Positions 22,808-34,106 of a stretch of DNA of 64,000 nucleotides are shown here, in pieces. Within the stretch, counting starts at the first letter, position 1; every line of letters begins with the position of its first letter. The notes under the pieces were generated by a model. The model made no database searches and was not told the origin of the DNA. It saw nothing but the letters and a program-made list of their open reading frames with translations. A program made the translations under genes and the position numbers. The stretch is from Kwoniella bestiolae CBS 10118. Taxonomy: Eukaryota > Basidiomycota > Tremellomycetes > Tremellales > Cryptococcaceae. Location: positions 1,922,001 to 1,986,000 of the forward strand of contig NC_089245.1 of NCBI RefSeq assembly GCF_000512585.2, given 5' to 3'.

Positions 22808-24253
22808 ATGGACAGACACGATCGCCACCCCAGCAAGAGGAGGGATCAAAATACTACATATACCCCCGCCTTCGATCGTAAACCGGCTACTACCATTCAC
22901 GGTCATTCCAACACAATGCAAACAGCTCATAGCGATACCTACGTCCAGGTGTTACAGGAGGCTCCACTCAACAATCAGGACGAGAGATACATGTCAACCC
23001 ATCATTCGACGCAACCCCTCACAGCTCAAGAGTTGGCAGACTTCGAGAGATTCATAAATGATCCGGAGGCTCAGACACAAGTCAACTACATGGTGGGAAA
23101 CGGTAGCCCGAGCGATACCGTCCAACCTACTCTGTATACCTCGATCTTGGCTAATCAACGAGATACCACTTCTAATCGGTCCAATAGGAACACGCCAAGT
23201 GAGCGCATTACCACGTCCACGTCCAGGTACATATCAATCGCACCTGCTCCAGCCAGAGATGGCGCATCGCAGCTTGTCAATCCTGCCATCGATCTGACAG
23301 GTCCGATCTCACGTCACGCCGAGACCGACGATGAGGAGAAATTCTTCAATTTCAGTGAAGGCTCAATCCCACCCTCCCCAGCCAGAGATGACGCATCGCA
23401 GGTTGAAGATGAAGCTATCGATCTGAAAGGTCCGATCCCTCGTCAGAACGAGACCGACGGTGAAGAGAAATTCTTCAATTTCACTGAAGGTTCCAAGGGT
23501 GTATTTGAGGATTTTCATACCACATCCATGCAGATTGTAACAGGGCCAATATATATGGGATACCGTGCGAGCAAATCCTCCAGATCGTCCAATGTACAAG
23601 CTCCAGACCCGATCGAGGACGACGAGAATTCCATCGTATGTACTCTCACGATCGCCGGGGGTGATACTACGGAACAAACCTTCACGGTCGATCCTGATGT
23701 CATGGAGAGATTTCTCAAACCCTATAAAAAGCTGGTACATGAGGGTATCGGAGATACCTATGAGATGTGGCGTAAGAAAAGACTCGCAAAGCCCGGGGAT
23801 AATAATCTTTCCTACAGAGGGAACACCATGGAGGATATCGCTGAGAGATCATTGTGGAGAGCGGGCGAACAGGCCAGTTGGTTGATGGCTGATCAGAAAT
23901 GTAGCATAATGAAAAGCGACACGGCATCCCTAACCCTCGGGGAGCTAAGGGTGGGCGTACCAGTCGAAACTCTACAGAGAGGATCACACGAATTTATCGG
24001 ACCGTGGCTTGGCTATGAGGTAGCTGAATATAGTATTCGGCGGAAATTGGATACGACTGAGAGTGAAGATGATGATCCCTCGAATGTCGAAAATAGCCAG
24101 ACTGAGTCTGGTTCGACCGCTGCCAATCCAATTCCACGAGTGGATCTCAATCTCGACCTTCCTGAGAAACAGCCTTCAAGAATACAGCCCTCCCGCAAAG
24201 CCAAGGAGACTGTCAAGACATACTCAAGGTTCTTTCTCGACTCGTTTAAATGA
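22808..24253 (+). CDS. FNFTE family member D, with duplicated motif (unknown function)
   Basis: Single-exon gene, 481 codons from ATG 22808 (MDRHDRHPSKRRDQ). The first 145 residues are polar and low-complexity. The motif occurs twice, EEKFFNFSEGS near residue 178 and EEKFFNFTEGS near residue 221, because of a 129-nt tandem duplication. The shared domain follows: SIVCTLTIAGGDTTEQTFTV, DPDVMERFLKPYKKLVHEGI, ERSLWRAGEQASWLM, ASLTLGELRVGVPVETLQRG and SHEFIGPWLG near residue 391-405. The tail is acidic then basic. Homopolymer C and A runs lie just after the stop. No localisation signal. This is the most intact copy of the tandem set. Confidence 0.7.
   Translation: MDRHDRHPSKRRDQNTTYTPAFDRKPATTIHGHSNTMQTAHSDTYVQVLQEAPLNNQDERYMSTHHSTQPLTAQELADFERFINDPEAQTQVNYMVGNGSPSDTVQPTLYTSILANQRDTTSNRSNRNTPSERITTSTSRYISIAPAPARDGASQLVNPAIDLTGPISRHAETDDEEKFFNFSEGSIPPSPARDDASQVEDEAIDLKGPIPRQNETDGEEKFFNFTEGSKGVFEDFHTTSMQIVTGPIYMGYRASKSSRSSNVQAPDPIEDDENSIVCTLTIAGGDTTEQTFTVDPDVMERFLKPYKKLVHEGIGDTYEMWRKKRLAKPGDNNLSYRGNTMEDIAERSLWRAGEQASWLMADQKCSIMKSDTASLTLGELRVGVPVETLQRGSHEFIGPWLGYEVAEYSIRRKLDTTESEDDDPSNVENSQTESGSTAANPIPRVDLNLDLPEKQPSRIQPSRKAKETVKTYSRFFLDSFK
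23249..23506 (+). repeat. 129-nt in-frame tandem duplication inside member D
   Basis: Unit 1 (about 23249-23377) and unit 2 (about 23378-23506) both begin CCAGCCAGAGATG and encode 43 residues each: ARDGASQLVNPAIDLTGPIS... and ARDDASQVEDEAIDLKGPIP..., each ending in EEKFFNF[S/T]EGS. Because the length is a multiple of three, the frame is kept and the FNFTE motif is doubled. Confidence 0.75.
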
Positions 24254-25007
24254 TGATGCGTTCCCCCTCCCCCCCCCCCCCCCTCTCAAAAAAAAAAAAA
24301 AAAAACAAGAAAAACAACTAAACTGAAAAAAACTGTCTTCTGCAGATATTCGCGTTGTTATGGATCTCGCACTCAGACACTGGGGGAAAGAATCGGACAT
24401 ATTTCCTTGCACTTACCTTACTGTTGATATATTCCGTGAATATGCATGCTGATGTCAAAATACTCGGTAGTACATTATATTGATACCGCGCAGTAAAGCC
24501 ATACGATACTATTGGCCGCTGGATGAGTGTACACGAGGGTATTCTAGCGATTGTAAGCACCCATCCCGCTCGCAAGCCTTCCGAGTGGTGCTTCAATCAT
24601 AAGTTAAGCCCATGATGATTAATGTTAACTTCGTAAGATGGGCAGCAAGTTGGTCAAAATTGGCAAGAAGGCATTGTATGTAAGGAGATGATGGTTGAAC
24701 GAGGTGTGTGCAAACTGAGCTATGAATCCTGGATAGAACTGGTTATGCTTGGGATCCTGTTCACTCAAGTGTAGCTCGGCAAGGTTGATGATGCGACAGC
24801 AAGATTTCAAGTCCGATGGGTGTTTGTATACCTTGTGGATTTTAGTAGGGTCGAATGGTGCGATTGTAAGCTAGCCGTGGCCTGTTTAACATGCTTACGA
24901 CAGGAAACCGATGCCCCCTCTGACTTCACACAAAGAATTATGGATACAATGCATATATATATTCGCAACTGAATGTACAACCTAACCTGAACTAATCATA
25001 CACAATT
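24254..25007. other. Right boundary of accessory island 1
   Basis: No supported gene. Begins with the homopolymer tracts at 24263-24305. The rest has only short frames on both strands. Confidence 0.5.
24263..24305. repeat. Poly-C then poly-A tract
   Basis: C5-T-C15 (24263-24283) is followed by TCTC and A18 (24288-24305), starting only about 10 nt after the stop of member D. On the minus strand the C run is a long G tract that could form quadruplex structure. Run lengths in such tracts are often mis-sequenced. Confidence 0.8.
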
Positions 25008-26449
25008 CTACAAGCTCATCTCCCACTCCACAGCTACGACCTCCTCGTTCAACCCCACACAATCACCCTCGCAACCAAACACCATGATATTACCCCATTC
25101 CATCTCATCGTCCACTGCCCCACCCTCATTGATCTTCTTGGCCAACTCGTTCAATTCCTTCTTTCGTTCTTCTTCTGTCATCTTGCCCTTGCTCTGTTCC
25201 TTGGTTGATACCTCGCCGGTGGTAGATATAGTATGTGGTTTAAGTATCGACAAGAGATAAGGGGTCAATTGTAATTCAAAGGTCCGTTGTCCTCCGCAGC
25301 GTTCACACCGCTTGATAACCTTCTCATCAAGCTTGTATAACCCGTTCATATCTAATTCTTGGTTCTTAGTCAATGGCTTCTCACATCCTGGAAAGAGTTT
25401 CCTAGTGATTGGTGAGACGGATGAATAGGGTAGGGGAATTCCACCAAAATCATATCGCAGGACCTGTTTCAATCCGCCATCACTGCCTTCTAGCCTCCTT
25501 ACGAATGCTTGGAACACCTCGTCGACTTTTTGATTGAGAAGTCTCTCGAGATTATCGTCCAACATGACACCTTTCAACTCTTCATCGGCATTATCTTCGT
25601 CATCGGAAGATTCGTACTCTACCTCCTCGGGTGGTGGGAGGTACTCGTCGATTGTTGTAAGGTATTGAGCGGGCTGATAAGCTGGTATGGGCGGAGCAAG
25701 GGTAGTAGAGGACGAAGAGGATGATATGTATAATTTTGATAAATCCTCGGTGGCCGAGTCGGTCGATGTTTTAGGTGTGGGGTCGGACGATGGAGCGGCA
25801 AATGGGTTGGAAGGAGCAGCACCAAACAGAGGTTGGGCAGAACCAAAGAGGGCTGAACCGTTAGGTTGAGCGTTCGAGGAGAGCTATAGAAGCAAATCCA
25901 TAAGCGAGCTGGTCCCATCGTATAGAGAGACATAGCTCACAGTAAAAGGGTTCTTCCTGGCTTCCTCCCTCGCTTTCTCAGCTTCAGCCTCAGCAGCCTT
26001 CCGTTTCTCCTCTACATCTTTCACGTATTCATCGTTCCGTATCGAAGCTCTGAATGCTCTTATACTGTTCAACGTAGTATATCAGCTTATGCCATCAAGT
26101 GGCTGAGGCAGGGGAGCTCAACTGACCTTCCATCCTTCTTCTGGCAGCCTGCTCTGGAACAAGCAAAGACATACAACGTCCTATCGTTCTCGCCATTCTC
26201 CAAGGGACAGTACACCTGCGCAAGAAGCGGTATCGGCTTGTTACATATTTTACACTTGACTTCTTTTGGTATCTGTGAGGTGTTTAATAAAGGTGGGAAC
26301 GTAGGATAACCGCCTATCAATGAGACGGTGTGGGAACGGAGATCCGCATGATCGGGCGGGATCGTACCATCTGGTAAAGCTAGAAGGACGTTGGTGTATC
26401 CTTCAGAGAGTGATGAGGAGGATGATCCGGCAGGAGAGGAAGGTGACAT
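25008..26449 (-). CDS. TSR4: Tsr4 / PDCD2-family ribosome-biogenesis chaperone
   Basis: Three or more exons from ATG 26449 (MSPSSPAGSSSSSLSEGY). Exon 1 contains SLIGGYPTFPPLLNTSQIP, then a Cys cluster (CKICNKPIPLLAQVYCPLEN) and TLYVFACSRAGCQKKDGS, the MYND-like zinc region of the PDCD2 family. A Lys/Glu/Ala helix and an acidic linker follow. The PDCD2 C-terminal domain comes last: QVLRYDFGGIPLPYSS, CERCGGQRTFELQLTPYLL and EWGNIMVFGCEGDC near the end. Tsr4 is a dedicated chaperone of ribosomal protein uS5 (Rps2). A longer in-frame Met at 26527 exists; 26449 lies next to the conserved start. Identification is strong. Confidence 0.9.
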
Positions 26450-26677
26450 TTTGGTATCTCGAGGTAGGCAACTGAATAACTGATGTAGCCTTAGTGTACG
26501 GAACAAAGCTAATTCCATACCAACCACATGTCAGCTATCATCGCATTAAAGATGTAGCAACAGTGAAATGAACATGAACGGGACGATCGAAAAAATCATA
26601 TCAGAGATAAAGTCGCCAAACTAGTAATAAGACTCGGCATCGTCCCTCCCCTCCCTCCCATCAACCCTTCACCCATT

Positions 26678-26788
26678 ATGAACCCTCCTCCACGCGAGGA
26701 CCGATCCGCCCCATCCAAAACGGATGAAAGCAGATCGATCGGGAAGAAGAATGAGTTTGGGGTTGAAGGAGGGAGAAGGAGGGATTAG
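26678..26788 (+). CDS. Candidate 36-residue microprotein
   Basis: ATG 26678 to TAG 26786-26788. The peptide is entirely hydrophilic (MNPPPREDRSAPSKTDESRS...GGRRRD), unlike translated noise, and has no stop-rich context. Too short to assign; could also be an exon of a larger gene or an upstream ORF. Confidence 0.25.
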   Translation: MNPPPREDRSAPSKTDESRSIGKKNEFGVEGGRRRD

Positions 26789-26995
26789 GTCTCGTCATCG
26801 GATTCATCATTTGATTTTTTCTTGTGTAGGGTGGGGGGAGAGTAGGGCAGGAGATTTGTAAAGACACATCGAGGCAGGTTGAGGGGAGTGAGGTTGAGTG
26901 GACACTTACAGAGGAAGTCGTGAGAGTCGTTAGTGCTATATCATTTGAATGTGTAATATCTTATGTGGGTGATATAAGTTGACGAGTGAGAGAGA

Positions 26996-27017
26996 GAAAG
27001 AAAGAAAGAAAGAAAGA
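26996..27017. repeat. (GAAA)n microsatellite
   Basis: About five uninterrupted GAAA units following a short GA run. Confidence 0.85.
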
Positions 27018-27180
27018 TGAGACAGGAAATGGAAATTTTGCAGTTCAACTTTTTTTTGGCTTGAGTGTTAAACGGAGAGTGATAAGGGTCACAGTTGAAC
27101 ATGATAATCCACGTCATGCTACGATGCACTGATCGCTTCCATCAACCTTACCTTGTCCTCACTTTCATCTCATCCCAGAC

Positions 27181-27215
27181 CATCCATCCATCCATCAATC
27201 CATCATCAATCAATT
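27181..27215. repeat. CATC/CAAT short tandem repeat
   Basis: Imperfect CATC units (CATCCATCCATCCATCAATC...) in intergenic DNA; further ATTCATC-rich sequence follows to about 27370. Confidence 0.7.
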
Positions 27216-28565
27216 GATCCCTGACGCTCATGCTTGTGCTCGTACTCTTGCAAGGCTAGTGGGAACATCAAACACGGAACATGGAACAAACAAAGTTCCG
27301 TCATTCATCATTCATCATCCCCTCTTCATCGTTCGTCACGTCCCATCCATTCATCATCCATCACCATCAAACATAACGTTACTGATCGTGCTTTTTGATT
27401 GTTCTCTTATAACATCCTTTCGATCTTGACATGATTCCGTGATCATCGAAACTTCCCTCCAACATGAAGACGACACCAATCTCCTCATTTCACACTCACA
27501 ACGTGTATCTAACAAACAAACATATTGGACCTGTTATGACTGTAGTGGATCTCCACCTGATATTTGACACACCGTGATCTACCTTCCTGATGAGTCGCGC
27601 AGCTGCAAATACCGTCCCATCCCACCGGATCTTACTATGATTACAAGTATGCTACGCTGTATCTTGGTAACTGCACTAATCGTATATCGTACATCTGTAT
27701 CTGTTTTGCCGAACCAGATCTCACCTCCTAACGGCCTGAACGGGCATCGTGGTTCGTGGTATATGGTACGTGTGTCTAAACGTTCATTCTGGGCTCACAC
27801 GAATTATGCATGTCTCACCACCAGAGCAAATATGTATCGATCGAACAGGTGAATCACTATCCAAGAAACAATCAATTAACAATTATCATCTAGTCCACTC
27901 CTACCCCACCTTGGACGATGATGATGATGGGAAAAACAAGAAAACACGTTGATATCCTAACCATCACCATCACTAGTGGGTCGGTGCTATCCATACACGG
28001 TGTTACAAACGATAGGTTATCTCGGAGATCAAGTATATGATACTCCTCCGAGTACATTTGATTCCATTGACTTACACTGCACTCCCTTTGAAGCGGAACA
28101 ATGACATGGAACAAGAACATGCACAAATTTAATCATGGATAAAAAGCGTAAAATGGGAACCGAAGTACCTCAAAGTGGGGGAAACGATCTGGAATGATGG
28201 ATCTGTTTGAAGAAATAGAATAGGAAAAACGGAATGATTGGCATTGTCGTTGAAGAGTGGGGTGATATGTTTATGAGCAAGAGTATGGGCAATGGTATAT
28301 AAAAACCTCATTGCTCGTCAAGTCGAGGATACACCCCCCTCCCCCTTTCTGCTTCCTCAATGAGCCTATCTGCTAACTCGTTATTCCAGCTTTAGCTTTC
28401 TATAGGTACCTTGTCCATCTCGCAATCTGACAAGTGATACCATACACGTCAACATCTCTCCTATCAATCCATCAACATCCTAATCTCTCCTCCAAATCTT
28501 CCGACATCAAGCCATTCAGATCAATTGGGCTCAACCCTCCATCCACTCCCTCCATTCTAACCAGA

Positions 28566-29881
28566 ATGACCAACAACAACACTCCGAGGCTCTTACCTCA
28601 ACTCCAACCTGGCTCATCCTCCTACTCATCCTCCTCCTCCGCATCCGCATCCGCTACTTCTCCATGGTCATTCTGCTACTCACGGCACACACGATCCTCC
28701 GATAGCAGTAAATCCCATCATCATCCTCTCAAGACCCACTCCATCCCTTATACACCTCAATCCCCAAGCCGAATGGCATCCGACCCTCCACCAGATGTCG
28801 CTCACGAACCCATTGATACCTTTCCATCTGTTCTCGAAACGCCTTCTCCGCCATCTCCTCACGATATGTCTAAGAGGAGGAATAAGCGGAAAGCGGAGGA
28901 GGAGAAGAAGAAGGAGAGGAGTAAGAGGCGGAGAGGAGAAAGTCACTGTGGGTTTCAACTCAAGATATTCGATTTGACGATACAACCAAGCTGACGTGAT
29001 TGTTGATATCAGACAAGAGGAAAGTGGAGAAACCACGAGGTCCACCTGCATGGCTCCTCAAACCAACTCAAACTTCCATTCACCCCCCTCTCCCTACTAC
29101 CACATCTTCTTCCACTTCGCACCAACTCCCCGCCGCTCCAGGGCCTAGTCCAACCATCATCCCCACCAATGCCCTCACATCTACCACCAGTCCGATTATC
29201 GTCCGCTCCCCATCCTATTCGATTGGTCCGACTACCTCCCTGCCCGAAGAGATTGCGATGACGCCCTTATGGATGGTTCGACCTGCGTTACCACTATCGT
29301 CCACTCAGTTATTAGGTGATGGTGCTACCATCTCATCGAACAATTGGTCTTCGTCTCTTCCGTTCAACCCTTTCCTTCCAGGTAGCGGTGGATATGCTAT
29401 ATCGAGAAGATCGAGTGAACCAGCATTGGCATTGGGGTGTATTGCAGATCCACTTCCAACAGGCTATTCGATGTTACCTGCTGCACTTGATAACCATGTG
29501 AGTTCACTGATCGACCTGTGATATTGTGTCATTGGAGCTAACGTGATGAATCAGAGCGAGACTGTCCCTCTGACCTCATACCGCGATCAACTCGCAGTTA
29601 CCTTGTCCTCTTCCTCGCAAAGCTCTGCATCAGTTGGTACCAGCATCGACAACAGTATATCAATGACATATGCCGATGTACTGTGAGTACTATACCTTGT
29701 GGAAATCGTCATATGGTCTTTGTTCACTGAAACTCCATTCCATAGATCTTACCATCCTCCCTTTCCGCTCTTTGAAGCTCATCATCCTCAGATTAGTAAT
29801 CCCCATGCCCCACTGACGATGAGGAGCTTGGAACCGAACTTTGAGAGGTACCCTGGTGGTAAATACTTGAAATATAGTTAA
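28566..29881 (+). CDS. Ser/Pro-rich hypothetical protein
   Basis: First in-frame ATG is 28566 (MTNNNTPRLLPQLQPGSSSY). Exon 1 runs to about 28948 with a strongly basic patch (KRRNKRKAEEEKKKERSKRR), a likely nuclear signal. A GTGGGT...TATCAG intron leads to KRKVEKPRGPPAWLLKPTQT. Later exons contain AMTPLWMVRPALPLSSTQLL, SMTYADVL and a C-terminal PNFERYPGGKYLKYS to a TAA at 29879-29881. Splice sites keep the frame. Long Ser/Thr/Pro stretches suggest mostly disordered structure, as in fungal transcriptional or signalling adaptors. No domain recognised. Confidence 0.6.
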
Positions 29882-30647
29882 CTTCGTGTGAGAAACGAAC
29901 GGGATAGGTGTATATACTGGTTGTATAGACTTCTTGGTTTAGACGATGATTAGAGATGTACAAAATAGACACGCGATTGATAATCATTACCTCTTCCTAT
30001 TCTCTCGTTGACCAGTATGGGGATTGCACATGTACCGGCGGTAATGTGCGGGACTATGTATGCTTCCCTTGAGCTTGGCTTGACGTTAATATGTACAGAA
30101 CAGATGACACCGGATTAACAAGACACCGCTTATCCTTATTCCTATGCTTAATCCCGCGCCTGACTTTTCTTTTTTCTCCTGCCGAACTGTTAAAAGGTAA
30201 AACCACATGATACATAACACAAAGCTGTGCTGAAGATTGCATCGGTGTGCTTGGCGATGCTCAAATATAAGAGTAAATGTGACGATTGACGATTGATACA
30301 TGAGTGTGTCAGGTGGGATATGAGTTAGGGTACAAGGAATGGTGTATGCACGGTGTAATGGTGAATCTGTGCGGAAGTGCGGAAGAACAAAGGAGAAACA
30401 TCGAGACATAACATCCTTTGGGTGGGTAGAGTAGAGGAATACGTATACTCACTAACTTACACGATATAGCATAGCCTTCCCCTTTCTTTCAACTTCACCT
30501 TACATTCTCATCTTACTACAGGACATTCGAAGACTACCTCTTTATAACCTAAAGAGATATAGGATAGAATAGCTATAGCGGAACATCACTTCGCTGGCAC
30601 AACCTACTTCGACATCCATACAGTAGCATCCCCCTCAACATCGTATA
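29882..30647. other. Intergenic
   Basis: About 770 nt between two plus-strand genes. Only short frames; likely 3' and 5' regulatory sequence. No RNA gene recognised. Confidence 0.5.
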
Positions 30648-33606
30648 ATGTCTTACCAGCAACAGAGGTACTCGGCTGTACCAGGCTTCGGACCATCTGA
30701 AGGAGGGGGGTATAGAGATCATCCAGATGTGATCTCTGGGAGCGCTAATGGGAATAGGAGGAGTTCAGGATTTGGTGAGTTCATGATATAGTATCTCTTC
30801 TTTGGGGTCTGAAATACAGATATGGATACGGGTGTTTCAGAGACAGTCGTCATCACAACCTGGACCGGGCTGGTTGATCCTTTTTCTTGAAGTCATCACT
30901 TGGCAATACGATTTTACTCTTCCCTGTCTAATGGTCGGGTATTCATATGCCATTCAAGAATGCTTATATGTAGCCCAGAATATTACATTCTCCTTGCTTG
31001 GCTTGTGTTGATCAATCTAAAAGGAAAGCTGTGCTGACCTTTGTCTGTCCATCGTTACTGTTCGATATCGATATTGATTATCATATTCACCTGCTTATAC
31101 GACTGGATCGTTCACTCTCTCATCCTCGCTGTAAATCTACCAATACCCAACCGATCGGATTGTCCCCTGTACTTCGATTACTCCTGTCCACTCGAAATCC
31201 GCGGAGTCAAATAGATTTTGATAATTCTGGTGACGCAAGGTATCCAACAGTGAGTGGACCGTATCCATCCATCTACTAATCCGTCAATCCCATCCCCACC
31301 ACAATGCATCAGCTCTCAACTACAGAGTGTCCAGCTTACATTATCCTTTCTCCTCTGTCCACAGCCCCACCTCCTCAGCTCCGACGCCCGCTCTCCATCA
31401 CACACCTCATCATACAAAGACCTCCCCTCTCCACCTCACCGATCCTCCTCCTCTCTCAATCCGGCCATACCCATAGCAGCCGGCGCAGCAATGCCCCTAA
31501 TGAGCGATACCACCACATCGACCGCCCGACCATTCGCATCGGACTATGCGAGGCAAAACATCCCCTCAGAACAGTACTATTCAATGAGCGACCAGCCCTC
31601 TTATGGTGGGAATGGCGGGTTCACACAAGCTAGTCCCAGGGGAGGAGGGAAGAGGAAATGGTGGATTATCGGTGGAATTTTGGGGGTATTGGCTTTGATT
31701 GGGATTATAGTGGGAGTGGTGGTTAGTCAAGTGAACAAGAACAACTCTTCATCCTCATCAAATTCTGGTTCTAGTCAACGTAATGGGAATGGGACGTCGA
31801 CGATTAAGAACGAGGGTGATCCGAGTGATTTCGATAAGGATTCGAGGCTTCATCAGTCTTTTTGGGGGTTCGCTTATACGCCGCAGGTGGGTGGGCTTCT
31901 CATCGCTCCTTGGGATTATACGTGTTCTGTTACTCTCCTATGATCGAGATGATAGCGATGGTACGAGCTCGACGGGATACTGATTGATGGGTGTTCGTAG
32001 GACGCCTTACTGCCCTGGTGCGGTGCTTCGCAGAATAACGTCACGAGGGATATCCAGGTGAGTCAGCTGAGAGGAACGGATGAAGATCACCAGCTGATTT
32101 TGTGGTATGCTCGTGGTTCAGCTGCTATCGCAATTGACGACTAGGTTGAGATTGTACGGAGCGAACTGTAATCAGTCTGCGTTGGTGTTACAGGCTATTC
32201 AGGATACTAAAGTGGATATGACGGTTTGGCTGGGGATTTGTGAGTGATCTGATCTCAAATTTACCCAAGGGAAACAATCAATGTGGATTAAAAGTCTTAC
32301 TGATGTATTGTACATATGGGCAGACGTCGATTCGAATGAGGAGGCATACGAGGATCAGGTGAAATCTGTCACGGAAGCCTTAAAGACATATGGGACAGAT
32401 CATGTATCAGGAGTGAGCTCAGCCCGCTCCCTTCCTCCTTTCCTCCCTTCCTCCCTTCCTTTCTCGTTCTTCTTCTTATCCAACCAATGCGGATCAACAA
32501 TCTAACACCTCCGTATATGACCTCTTGGCTCATCGGTGTATCATGTATATAGGTAACAGTAGGCAACGAATACATCCTCAATACGGCCGGAACAGACTCC
32601 ACGACCTCTTCGATCTACCTATCAGCTTCCAAGACAATAACAGATAAGATCACAGAGGTGAAAGCTGCCATTGCTAAATTGGGGTTGAGCAAGACTTTAC
32701 CGGTCGGTACGAGTGATGCGGGGAGTGTGATGAGTAAGACGTTGGGTGAGGGGATTGATTATTTTATGGCCAATGTGCATCCGTAAGTGGGCAAGTGACA
32801 TCATACTCCTGAGCCAATCTAAACGGAAGACATCGTCTGCAAGCTTCCTCAAGCCAATATCATGCTGCCTCTCTTTAAGTGTTACACCTGGGGACTGAGC
32901 TGATGCTTGATAATCGTAAATACAGATGGTTCGGCTCAACCTCCATCGACGAAGCTGCCGAATGGACGTACAACTTCTTCCAGGAGTTTGACGTGGCCCC
33001 CGCAGCCTTGGCTTCGAACAAACCTAGCGTGTATATCGCTGAAACTGGTTGGCCTACCGAGTCGATGAATGCTAGTGAATCGAATACTGGATTTGGGGGA
33101 CCGAAGGGTGAAGCTAGTTTGGCTAATTTGCAGAGTGAGTGGTTGTCCCTTTTTATCTGCACCATACGAAATGCAGCGACATCCTTTGGGTACAAGGCAT
33201 AGACGAAGGACAGGTCTTTGGTTTGACAGAGTAGGGAGGAGATATAGCTAAACACTCGGGAAGAGAGAGTTCTTAGTAAAGCTGATCTTGCGTTATCAGC
33301 TTTCCTCGATACTTACGTCTGCCAGGCTAATGCGAATGGTACGGAGTACTTCTAGTGAGTTACCCTATTCTTTCAAGGTGGTAAAAGTAGATGCTGATAA
33401 GCTTGTATTCCAGCTTCGAAGCGTTTGATGAGCCTTGGAAAGCGTGAGTGATGTTCTGCAATCAGATATCATAGTCTGATACAAGTCATGTGTACTGACG
33501 ATTTGCTCTTCATGGTAATAGCCAATTCGGTGGGGTTGAACCGTATTGGGGTCTGTATACGAAAGATAGGGAATTGAAGAATATCACTATTCCCACTTGC
33601 TCGTAG
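30648..33606 (+). CDS. Membrane-anchored GH17 glucan endo-1,3-beta-glucosidase-like protein
   Basis: Starts at ATG 30648 (MSYQQQRYSAVPGFGPSEGG). A large first intron follows, then about nine further exons. Order: disordered cytosolic N-terminus, one transmembrane segment (WWIIGGILGVLALIGIIVGV), Ser/Asn linker, then a GH17 domain beginning FWGFAYTPQ. The catalytic residues are visible: the acid/base Glu in VTVGNEYI (about 32560) and the nucleophile Glu in IAETGWPTES (about 33043). Other family blocks are LYGANCNQS, DYFMANVHP and YFYFEAFDEPWK. It ends at TAG 33604-33606. The layout is a type II membrane protein with its enzyme outside, as in fungal BTGC/Scw-type enzymes that remodel cell-wall beta-1,3-glucan. 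One intron (about 32411-32552) holds a CCTT-rich repeat. Confidence 0.88.
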
Positions 33607-34106
33607 GGGTATGTAAGGGAATGATTCATGTCGAGGTACTGTGGTTTCGTTCGGGCAGAGATACGATTCCATACCTGTTTGTGGGTGGATGTGTACAGGT
33701 GTATCATGTATGTATGTACCGTACATGTGGACAATCTATGATGTATGACATTACATGTATTAACAGATGAGCCCACCGGGAAAAGCTCGGACTAGCGGCG
33801 ATACCCTGCGGAGAAGCTAGGTCATAAAGATTCCGAAGATTATCCGTCGGATTACACCGAGACAGACTACTACTAGTAAATGTCAGTCGGCTCTTTTTCT
33901 TTTTCTTTTTGGCTGTGGGATGTTGTCATTTCTGCTAATCGTAATTAGCCGAAGTGCGAAAGCAGCCAGTCGAGGTGAGGGCGTGGTTAATATTGGACTT
34001 GTCGTATATATATATATATATATATTATACGAGAGAGAGGAGAGGATAACCTTGTTCCCATCAATACACTCATGATCATACATCACACATAGAGATTTGA
34101 ACCAAC
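33607..34106. other. Intergenic; promoter of the PhyH gene
   Basis: 500 nt without a gene. Contains the TA repeat described separately. Confidence 0.5.
34005..34026 (+). promoter_or_regulatory. (TA)n tract at the TATA-box position of the PhyH gene
   Basis: About eleven TA units, 80-100 nt before ATG 34107, the distance at which other genes here carry TATATA. The tract probably serves as the TATA element and may vary in length. Confidence 0.45.

Larger units (their letters stand above)
26450..28565. other. 2.1-kb gene-poor region
   Basis: Between TSR4 (minus) and the Ser-rich gene (plus). Contains one candidate micro-ORF (26678-26788), a GAAA microsatellite and CATC-rich sequence. No other supported gene on either strand. 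Confidence 0.5.
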
